Of a stretch of DNA of 5,177 nucleotides, positions 1 to 5,177 are shown one piece after another. The DNA comes from Roseimaritima sp. (lineage in GTDB: Bacteria > Planctomycetota > Planctomycetia > Pirellulales > Pirellulaceae): the NCBI GenBank assembly GCA_007124075.1, contig SLFV01000005.1:1-5177 (forward strand). The letters are read 5' to 3'. The position numbers and the translations under genes were made by a program. Below the pieces are notes generated by a model that saw nothing but the letters and a program-made list of their open reading frames with translations, had not been told where the DNA came from and searched no databases. Position 1 is the stretch's first letter; every line of letters starts with the position of its first letter.

Positions 1-180
1 AAAATGCGAATGGCAGGTATTCAAATCGCTCCAGGTATTCAGAATTGCCACAACGGGACGTTCACGATAGTCAATGTCATCGACTCCCATTCCCTTCAGC
101 CGGGAACGATGCCCAAACCCGCGTAAAGAATCGGGAGCAAACCAACGGTGACTACGTAATTCGGCGGGATTTTTATTCAT
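1..180 (-). CDS. IlvD/Edd-family dehydratase, N-terminal fragment (cut by the left edge of the window)
   Basis: I translated this frame by hand: 60 codons from an ATG at 178-180 stay open to base 1. The peptide carries the N-terminal signature of the IlvD/Edd dehydratases: LRSHRWFAPDSLRGFGHRSR (residues 8-27), then RPVVAILNTWSDLNTCHSHF (41-60). Cys56 sits where the family's first iron-sulfur ligand is found (the 'NTWS-x-x-x-P-C' region). Members dehydrate 2,3-dihydroxy acids: dihydroxy-isovalerate in valine/isoleucine synthesis, 6-phosphogluconate, or sugar acids such as arabinonate and xylonate. The 'RS-x-x-WF...HRS' opening resembles the sugar-acid branch more than classical IlvD, but 60 residues cannot settle the substrate. 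It begins 7 bases after the glnE stop, so it is probably translated from the same transcript. Family assignment is strong; the specific reaction is open. Confidence 0.88.
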   Translation of the reverse strand, partial: MNKNPAELRSHRWFAPDSLRGFGHRSRLKGMGVDDIDYRERPVVAILNTWSDLNTCHSHF

Positions 181-184
181 ATAA

Positions 185-189
185 CCTCT
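185..189 (-). promoter_or_regulatory. Ribosome binding site of the dehydratase gene, overlapping the glnE stop codon
   Basis: On the minus strand the junction reads TAGAGGTTATATG. The AGAGG overlaps the last two bases of the glnE TAG stop and lies only 4 bases before the ATG at 180. This supports the chosen start and suggests that ribosomes ending glnE could restart here. The spacing is on the short side. Confidence 0.6.
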
Positions 190-3100
190 ATGCTAGAATC
201 TGTTCAAACAGTTCTCGATTCCTGCGACGCACCTCTGCACAGCGATCAATCATCTGTTGGGGTTTTTGGTGGTTAAATAGATACGCCAGCCTGTCCAGGA
301 CCTCAGGCGCAGTCGGCAGTTCGTGACGAGCTGCGGTATCCAATAGCCGAACATTCGATTCGACTTGACGCAAAAATCGGTAGCCGGAGATTAGTTCGCT
401 GGCAGCCCCTTCGGACAGCAGGTCACGTTGTCTTAGTTTCGTTAGTGCAGCCACCGTATTCGGTTCCAGTAAATCATCGTATTGACGCGCGTGCCGCAGT
501 TGCAGACCTGATGCGATCCATTCGACATCCATTGTGCCGCCCCGTCCTCGTTTAAAATTTTCCGGAGCTGCCGACGCTTCCGCCTGGGCACGTGTCTGCC
601 GCAGTTGGGTTGCATCGCTCTCCGTCCAACCACCCGCGGAAAGACTTTCAACCAACGCTTGCCGCAGGTAAGCGATCGCCTCCGAATCGCCCGCGAGCGG
701 CCGGGCTTTGGTCAATGCCAGGCGTCGCCAAAACTCCTGCGGGGGCAAGCCGTATCGATACTGATGAATAAATTTACCGAGCGGCAGTGCCAACGGTTCC
801 GAGTGCGCGACCCGCAGTCGCGACCCCAAATCATACAAACGTTCGCCATACTGGCGGCTGTGAAACCGGTCTAGCACCCGCTGGGCAACCTGTTCAAAAA
901 AATCAGCATGCGAGATCGTTGTCCGCGGACCTCCGGTACGTCGTCTCGTCTGTCCCTCACAGGCGTACAGAAACAGCACGTCTAAGTCACTGTGGTAGTT
1001 CGGTTCCAGCGCGCCCAGCTTTCCTAATCCTAGCAGCATCAATTCCAACGGGTGTCCATCCTCATTGACGGGATCACCATAGCGTTCGGCCAACAAACGC
1101 TGCTCGTGCTGCGCCGCTCGACGCAGGCAGGCTGTCGCGGTTGCCGCTAAAGCGGCGTGGGTCTCCCCAATATCGGCTTTACCCAAGATGTCTCGAATTC
1201 CAATCCGCAAATGGCAGGCCCGCTTGAAACTATGCAGCACCGGTCCGATGTCGTCGACACCACGACAGATCTGCAGTGAAGCCTGTTCCAGTTCCGAAGC
1301 TTGTGGCAAACGACCCAAAATCAGGGAATCAATCAAGTCATCGATCATGCCGGGATGCGAGGTAAGAATTCTGGCCAGATAAGGGCTGCCAGCGCATAAC
1401 CGCACGACCATCTGCAACGCGGCATCATCGGTGTTGAACAATTCCCATAACGCACCCTTGCCACCCAACGATTCGGAGACAGTGGCCAGCGTATCTAAAG
1501 TCAACTGAGGATCGGGGGTCTGTGATACTTGCTCCAACAACCGTGGCGCGATGGTTGCCAAGTGGTGCCGACAATGGGCGGTAGACAAAAATGGAATCGA
1601 TTCATTGCCCAGTTGCCGTAATGCGGTCATCGTCCGGGAGGTATCCTCCAAACCATAGGGTTGCAAAATCCGCGCTGCGGCTACGCGGTTGGGCATGGGG
1701 TCCAGCACCAATTCGGTTTCCTCCGAAACGGGTTCGCTGGCGCCAAAGATGTCATGCAAAAGGTGATTGACCAATTGCCTGTTTTCGTTCTGAATCTGTT
1801 GAAGAACCTCCGCGAAATCGACCACGCCTGACGGATCGCTTTTACCTGTTGACCGCTGCATCCACGTTGCCAACCGGTCCTGGACGGTGGCGTCATCGGG
1901 GATGACATCGCAATCTTGGCCACAAAGAAGCTGCAAGCGATGTAAGAGGATCCGCAAATAGGTTAGGTTTTCAGACAGCCTGGCCGCGTCATCGTGCGGT
2001 AAGAGATCTGCCTCCCGCAGCGTCGTGATCGCCTGCATACTGCCGCTGCCGCAAAGCGACGATAGCGATGAACCGTAAACCATTTGCAACAGTTCCAAGC
2101 CGAACTGCACATCGCGGATTCCACCGGGTGCCTCGCGAAGGTGAAAATGATCGGCTCCGGTCTGTGCTGCCGTACGTTCCAGTTTGTGTTTTAGCATCTT
2201 TAACCCCTGGGCATCGATCGGGGTTAGCACGCGCCGACAAACAATCGGATGTACTTGCTCCAGAAAACGGGTGCCTAAGGCAATATCCCCTGCAACAGCC
2301 CTGGCTTTCACCAGATTTAAACGCTCCCATGGAATGCTTTTGAGATCGAAATAATGCAACGCTGTCGGCAAGTCCGCGTGCAACCGGTCGGAAGCATCCC
2401 AGGTTTGGATCAACAACCCAAAGGCCGGGCCTGCCGGGGCAGGCAGTTGCAAAAGGTCTCGGACCTGATCCACCCACTGCTGAAAATATTCCAACGCTGC
2501 ATGGGCTACCGGTCCGCGAGTGACCTCTGGAGGATCGTGAATCAGCAACACCCGCCGATAGGTCTCAAAACCCAGCTCCTGACCGCCCCAGCAGCCAGTG
2601 GCCAGAATGCACATCCCCGCCGGTTGACCATCGGGTCTTAGCGGGACCGGATGGCTGTCCGCTAACATTTGTCGCACCCAGCGGTCGGCACCTTCCACAA
2701 TCGCGTCGGAGACCCAGGCTAATTGTTGGCTAGTTGTTTGCCACGACTGATGCCCCAGTAATTCGGCGTACGCAATCCGCAGGAGCTCCCGGTTGGCAAA
2801 CGCGGAAAGCAACCGACCGGCCTGTGCTTGGCTGCCCAATCGCAACGTGTCAGAGACCAATTCGTCAATCAGGACACGTCGCGATATCGGCTGACCCGCA
2901 GTAATCCGTATCGATTCGAAGATCTCCGGATCGTCCAGAAGGATTTCTGTCAGTAATGGGCCGCTGCCGAACAGTCGCAACAATCCGCCCAAGGCTTGGT
3001 CGTCGCGTTGCAGGAGACGGATCTGGGCCAACGGGCTTCGGGCCTGAGCGAGAAAACGCGAAAGCCCGCAAAAGGCGCTCGTTGGATCATCTTGCTCGGG

Positions 3101-3280
3101 TAATTGTTGACGCATCTGCCCCAACAACCAATCCCAAACATCAGAATCTAGTCCGGTCGCGGCTAAAGCGATCAGACCGTCTCGAACCGCGTCGGATTGA
3201 CGAACCCCCGCCTCCGAAAGCCATATTGGCCACGTACCGGATTCATAGAAGTCTCGATCACCAGAAAATGCCGCTTGCAA
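188..3280 (-). CDS. glnE: Glutamine synthetase adenylyltransferase GlnE with a degenerate N-terminal adenylyl-removing site
   Basis: GlnE switches glutamine synthetase off by adding AMP to a tyrosine, and in enterobacteria removes it again with a second active site, under PII control, in the cytoplasm. The 1030 residues (E. coli about 946) show the family's duplicated plan. The N-terminal nucleotidyltransferase-like domain spans roughly 90-460, a linker follows, and the C-terminal nucleotidyltransferase domain spans roughly 610-1030. The C-terminal site is complete: GLGKLG (751-756), SDLD with D765 and D767, and GGTMDVEW with E920. The N-terminal copy keeps the frame (GGQELGF 232-238, GGIRDVQF 386-393) but has Y241 and R243 where the two aspartates belong and Q392 for the third acid. 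It is therefore predicted to adenylylate only. The start is a TTG with GAGG 8 bases upstream; no ATG or GTG fits between it and the mcsB stop, which lies in the same frame 18 bases upstream. Confidence 0.95.
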   Translation of the reverse strand: MQAAFSGDRDFYESGTWPIWLSEAGVRQSDAVRDGLIALAATGLDSDVWDWLLGQMRQQLPEQDDPTSAFCGLSRFLAQARSPLAQIRLLQRDDQALGGLLRLFGSGPLLTEILLDDPEIFESIRITAGQPISRRVLIDELVSDTLRLGSQAQAGRLLSAFANRELLRIAYAELLGHQSWQTTSQQLAWVSDAIVEGADRWVRQMLADSHPVPLRPDGQPAGMCILATGCWGGQELGFETYRRVLLIHDPPEVTRGPVAHAALEYFQQWVDQVRDLLQLPAPAGPAFGLLIQTWDASDRLHADLPTALHYFDLKSIPWERLNLVKARAVAGDIALGTRFLEQVHPIVCRRVLTPIDAQGLKMLKHKLERTAAQTGADHFHLREAPGGIRDVQFGLELLQMVYGSSLSSLCGSGSMQAITTLREADLLPHDDAARLSENLTYLRILLHRLQLLCGQDCDVIPDDATVQDRLATWMQRSTGKSDPSGVVDFAEVLQQIQNENRQLVNHLLHDIFGASEPVSEETELVLDPMPNRVAAARILQPYGLEDTSRTMTALRQLGNESIPFLSTAHCRHHLATIAPRLLEQVSQTPDPQLTLDTLATVSESLGGKGALWELFNTDDAALQMVVRLCAGSPYLARILTSHPGMIDDLIDSLILGRLPQASELEQASLQICRGVDDIGPVLHSFKRACHLRIGIRDILGKADIGETHAALAATATACLRRAAQHEQRLLAERYGDPVNEDGHPLELMLLGLGKLGALEPNYHSDLDVLFLYACEGQTRRRTGGPRTTISHADFFEQVAQRVLDRFHSRQYGERLYDLGSRLRVAHSEPLALPLGKFIHQYRYGLPPQEFWRRLALTKARPLAGDSEAIAYLRQALVESLSAGGWTESDATQLRQTRAQAEASAAPENFKRGRGGTMDVEWIASGLQLRHARQYDDLLEPNTVAALTKLRQRDLLSEGAASELISGYRFLRQVESNVRLLDTAARHELPTAPEVLDRLAYLFNHQKPQQMIDRCAEVRRRNRELFEQILA

Positions 3281-3288
3281 AAACCTGA

Positions 3289-3292
3289 CCTC
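3289..3292 (-). promoter_or_regulatory. Ribosome binding site that fixes the TTG start of glnE
   Basis: The minus strand between mcsB and glnE reads TAA, then TGCGTTGAGGTCAGGTTT, then TTG. GAGG is 8 bases before the TTG at 3280, and a second AGG lies nearer. The ATG that overlaps the mcsB stop (TAATG) meets TGA two codons later in its own frame, so it cannot start glnE. The TTG is the only plausible start close to the motif. Confidence 0.65.
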
Positions 3293-3298
3293 AACGCA

Positions 3299-4387
3299 TT
3301 AGTTCAATCCAGGCGGCGTGTCGCGACCGCCCGCAAGATGACTCTGCAAAAAACAGGCTCTTTGAACATTGCGATCGGAGGAAGCCAATAGACGCCCGTG
3401 CAATTTCTGCAGGTGTGCGGGTTGAGTCTGAATGAATAGTTCGTTGATTTTTTTCATCGGGACGCTCTCGATCAGTCCCAGGTTTACCCCCATCCGCACT
3501 TTGGACAGATAGTGCATCGTCTCCTCGCTGCTGATTTTCTTGGCGGTACAGAGGATGCCAAGCGCCCGACTGACGTCGTCATGCAAATCTTGTTCATTCT
3601 GATCGATCAGGAATCGCCTTGCCCGACGCTCGTAATCGATTAACAACGGGACCACTTCGCTGACTTGCTGAATCAGTTCCTGCTCGGTTCTGCCCAATGT
3701 GATTTGGTTGCTGACCTGATAAAAGTCTCCCGTAAACTGCGAGCCTTCGCCGTACAAACCGCGGACCGTGACACTGATTTTTTGTAAGCTGCGAAAAACC
3801 TTCTCGATCTGCCGCGTAATAACCAACGCGGGTAGATGCAACATGACACTGACTCGCAATCCCGTTCCCACGTTGGTTGGACAGGCTGTCAGATACCCGT
3901 ACTGCGGATGGACCGCATAGGTGATTGCACCCTCCAGCATGTCATCCAATTCGCTAATTTGCTGCCATGCGTTCTCCAAGGCCAAACCGGAATGCATGAC
4001 CTGTAATCGCAGATGATCCTCCTCATTAATCATCACACTGAACTGTTCATTGGGATCAATCGCGACGGCGCGAGAACCTTCCGCATCGGCCAATTCGCGG
4101 CTGATTAATTGACGCTCGACCAAGAACTGGCGATCCACTTCGGAAAGTTGACTGACATTGAGATAATGAACCGTCGACCACTGATCCAGTTTTTCCATCC
4201 GATTGCGTGCCGTCCGTTCGATGGCGTGGCGATCATCTTGCGAACAGCGGCGAATGAAAGGAAAATCGCCCAAATTGCGAGCCAAACGAATACGGCTACT
4301 GATCACGATATCGGACTCGGGGCCGGTCCCCCGCAGCCACTCGCCGCAGCGGGACGCCAGTTCGTCCAGCTTCAATTGCTGCTGCAT
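3299..4387 (-). CDS. mcsB: Protein-arginine kinase McsB
   Basis: McsB phosphorylates arginine side chains in proteins; in Bacillus and Geobacillus the mark delivers substrates to ClpCP and inactivates the repressor CtsR. The 362 residues match the family along their whole length (B. subtilis about 363). Visible motifs are GPESDIVISSRIRLARN (22-38), the phosphagen-kinase nucleotide-binding start; NEEDH (121-125) with the catalytic acidic pair; CPTNVGTGLR (169-178) with the conserved cysteine C169; VRGLYGEGS (208-216); and SNQITLG (226-232). The C-terminal phosphoarginine-sensing motif RDxxRA is RNVQRA here (339-344), with Asp changed to Asn. I chose the ATG at 4387, two bases after the mcsA stop, because GGGAG lies 10 bases upstream. 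A TTG three codons earlier (4396) is only 1 base from that motif. It forms a pair with mcsA directly upstream. Identity is very secure. Confidence 0.97.
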   Translation of the reverse strand: MQQQLKLDELASRCGEWLRGTGPESDIVISSRIRLARNLGDFPFIRRCSQDDRHAIERTARNRMEKLDQWSTVHYLNVSQLSEVDRQFLVERQLISRELADAEGSRAVAIDPNEQFSVMINEEDHLRLQVMHSGLALENAWQQISELDDMLEGAITYAVHPQYGYLTACPTNVGTGLRVSVMLHLPALVITRQIEKVFRSLQKISVTVRGLYGEGSQFTGDFYQVSNQITLGRTEQELIQQVSEVVPLLIDYERRARRFLIDQNEQDLHDDVSRALGILCTAKKISSEETMHYLSKVRMGVNLGLIESVPMKKINELFIQTQPAHLQKLHGRLLASSDRNVQRACFLQSHLAGGRDTPPGLN

Positions 4388-4389
4388 GA

Positions 4390-4938
4390 TCAGCAATCTC
4401 CCTGACCAGGTTGCTCCGCCTGTGGCTGAGCTCCCGCATCGTCACCCGATTCCAGGGCCCGTAATTGATCACGCAGGACCGAGGCGCGTTCGTAGTCCTC
4501 GTGCTCGACGGCTTCTTCCATTTCTCGCCGAAGCTGGATTGCCCGGCCCTGGACTCCCGCCGCATGCGCCGCACGTTTGGGACGTTTACCGATGTGCTCC
4601 ACCGAATCGTGAATGTTGGCCAACAGCGGTTCAAGGTCCTTGCGAAAATGGGTGTAATCAAAGGGGCATCCCAACCGACCCGCGTTCCGGAACTCATAAA
4701 ATGTGATCCCGCATACCGGGCACGCCTTACGGTCTAATTCCGCCAGTTCCTCTTTGGTCTGACCAAGCTTGAGTTGCTTTGCCAGGGCACTGGCAACCGC
4801 AGCCAAAGGCGTAGGAGACTCAGATGACAAATACTTTCTGGCATGTTCCTCGCAAAGGTGCGTCACGGATGGGCCGTCGGGGCCGACCAATTCCGTGATG
4901 TGGAACGTCGCTGGCTTTTCGCAATATTGACATTTCAT
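4390..4938 (-). CDS. mcsA: McsA: zinc-finger, UVR-motif activator of the McsB arginine kinase
   Basis: McsA binds and activates McsB in Firmicutes and is itself a kinase substrate. The 182-residue product has the expected layout. A first zinc site is formed by C3, C6, C29 and H32 (MKCQYC...HLCEEH). A second is CPVC (C73, C76) with C91 and, instead of the usual last cysteine, D94 in GCPFDY. A UVR (UvrB/UvrC-type) coiled motif lies at about 134-163 (IQLRREMEEAVEHEDYERAS onward), followed by an acidic, Gln-rich, disordered tail. I chose the ATG at 4938 because it begins exactly at the family's conserved MKCxxC and has GAGG 8 bases upstream. A longer in-frame version starting at 4986 would cover the promoter. 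It is the first gene of the cluster and ends 2 bases before mcsB. The function is inferred from family and partner; UVR/zinc-finger proteins alone would be less specific. Confidence 0.93.
   Translation of the reverse strand: MKCQYCEKPATFHITELVGPDGPSVTHLCEEHARKYLSSESPTPLAAVASALAKQLKLGQTKEELAELDRKACPVCGITFYEFRNAGRLGCPFDYTHFRKDLEPLLANIHDSVEHIGKRPKRAAHAAGVQGRAIQLRREMEEAVEHEDYERASVLRDQLRALESGDDAGAQPQAEQPGQGDC
4398..4402 (-). promoter_or_regulatory. Ribosome binding site of mcsB, inside the end of mcsA
   Basis: The minus strand reads AGGGAGATTGCTGATCATG. GGGAG ends 10 bases before the ATG at 4387 and lies within the last codons of mcsA, whose TGA stop is 2 bases before that ATG. The spacing favours this ATG over the upstream TTG at 4396 and fits translational coupling of the kinase to its activator. 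Confidence 0.6.
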
Positions 4939-4946
4939 TGAACTTG

Positions 4947-4950
4947 CCTC
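4947..4950 (-). promoter_or_regulatory. Ribosome binding site that sets the mcsA start
   Basis: The minus strand reads GAGGCAAGTTCAATG: GAGG with 8 bases to the ATG at 4938. It agrees with the family's conserved N-terminus MKCxxC and argues against the longer in-frame start at 4986. Confidence 0.65.
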
Positions 4951-4958
4951 ATTATCCG

Positions 4959-4986
4959 ATTTTAGCGTAGGCCACCTACGTGTCAA
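4959..4986 (-). promoter_or_regulatory. Predicted sigma-70-type promoter of the mcsA-mcsB-glnE cluster
   Basis: On the minus strand there is a perfect -35 hexamer TTGACA (4981-4986), a 16-base spacer and TAAAAT (4959-4964) as -10. The transcript would start near 4952, giving a leader of about 14 bases that just includes the GAGG ribosome binding site. A nearer GATAAT (4951-4956) is a better -10 word but has no -35 at a proper distance, and would start the transcript inside the ribosome binding site. The prediction rests on sequence match and position only; promoter rules in the presumed host group are less well known than in E. coli. Confidence 0.6.
4966..4980. promoter_or_regulatory. Perfect inverted repeat in the promoter spacer, candidate operator
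   Basis: CGTAGG-TGG-CCTACG (minus-strand reading) is a perfect 6-base inverted repeat with a 3-base centre. It occupies 15 of the 16 bases between the -35 and -10 elements. A dimeric repressor, or a spacer-twisting MerR-type regulator, bound here would control the whole cluster. It does not resemble the CtsR heptad repeat or the CIRCE element that govern related stress genes in Firmicutes. One copy with 6-base arms could be chance. Confidence 0.4.
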
Positions 4987-5177
4987 CGAAACCTAACTTG
5001 CCTGCAGCCACTTACGCCGCACCGCTCGCCCCCCTGGGACCGACGCTAAACTGGTCGAGCAACACCACCCACCGCGTTGACTGATTCTTCTGCCAGACCG
5101 ACATCGAGCGTTCACGCTTAGCTTTGGCAGCGGAACCACGGCGAATTTGGATGCGAATCCGAAGGACAACAAAACCC
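4987..5177. other. Region upstream of mcsA without a supportable gene
   Basis: I read this stretch in several frames. On the minus strand, one frame is open from 5176 to a TAA at 5012-5014 (54 codons, containing MSVWQKNQSTRWVVLLDQFS) and a second is open from 5175 to a TAG near 4994. On the plus strand, one frame is open from 5085 to the edge and has an ATG at 5151. None resembles a family I recognise, and no ribosome binding site supports a start. The 5012-5176 frame could be the 3' end of an upstream gene in the same direction, but this is weak. I see no terminator hairpin with a T-run. Confidence 0.3.

Noticed and set aside
45..326. Plus-strand open frame of 93 codons over the glnE end and the dehydratase start
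   Set aside because: It is antisense to the well-supported dehydratase N-terminus and the glnE C-terminus and has no recognisable features.
1989..2477. Minus-strand open frame of 162 codons inside glnE
   Set aside because: It is an alternative frame of the glnE coding sequence with low-complexity composition and no family resemblance; glnE motifs run uninterrupted through the same bases.
3299..4396. TTG at 4396 as the mcsB start, overlapping mcsA by 7 bases
   Set aside because: It sits 1 base from the GGGAG motif, too close, whereas the ATG at 4387 has 10 bases. The difference is only three residues, so the alternative cannot be fully excluded.
4203..4706. Plus-strand open frame of 167 codons across the mcsA/mcsB junction
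   Set aside because: It lies antisense to two secure genes, has an Arg/Pro/Ser/His-rich composition typical of a shadow frame, and no recognisable motif.
4951..4956. GATAAT as an alternative -10 element
   Set aside because: It is 24 bases from TTGACA, and the hexamer at the right distance (GTAGGT) is a poor -35. The transcript would begin inside the ribosome binding site.
4390..4986. Longer mcsA reading frame starting at the ATG at 4986
   Set aside because: The extra 16 residues would begin within the TTGACA -35 element, do not resemble the family, and have no ribosome binding site. The family start MKCxxC at 4938 has GAGG at 8 bases.
4939..5177. CtsR or CIRCE/HrcA heat-shock operators upstream of mcsA
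   Set aside because: I looked for tandem GGTCAAA heptads and the TTAGCACTC-N9-GAGTGCTAA repeat and found neither.
5151..5177. Possible divergent gene starting at the ATG at 5151 on the plus strand
   Set aside because: Only nine codons are inside the window, there is no clear ribosome binding site, and the peptide shows nothing recognisable.

Overview
The window holds one compact, apparently single-promoter gene cluster, all on the minus strand. In order of transcription (right to left) it is: a short upstream region with a promoter, mcsA (4390-4938), mcsB (3299-4387), glnE (188-3280) and the first 60 codons of an IlvD/Edd-family dehydratase (1-180, running off the left edge). Gaps are 2, 18 and 7 bases, which is typical of a co-transcribed unit. 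Base composition is moderate, a little over half G+C by eye.

The organism is a bacterium. McsA/McsB is best known from Firmicutes, but base composition, codon use, the wording of the McsA zinc finger (CPVCGITF...GCPFDY) and the pairing with a long, divergent GlnE fit a planctomycete of the Rhodopirellula/Pirellula kind better. That placement is inference from family memory, not a database result.

Functionally, mcsA-mcsB encode a zinc-finger/UVR-motif activator and its protein-arginine kinase, which in Bacillus mark proteins for ClpCP and control stress regulators. glnE encodes the two-domain adenylyltransferase that controls glutamine synthetase. Here its C-terminal (adenylylating) active site is intact, but all three catalytic carboxylates of the N-terminal (deadenylylating) site are replaced (Y241, R243, Q392). 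This is the most interesting observation in the window. The last gene is a [Fe-S] dehydratase of the sugar-acid/dihydroxy-acid type, cut by the window edge.

Upstream of mcsA there is a good sigma-70-type promoter (TTGACA, 16 bases, TAAAAT). Its spacer is almost filled by a perfect inverted repeat CGTAGG-TGG-CCTACG, a candidate operator. The outer 190 bases (4987-5177) contain no gene I can support. I see no mobile element, CRISPR array, tRNA or rRNA.
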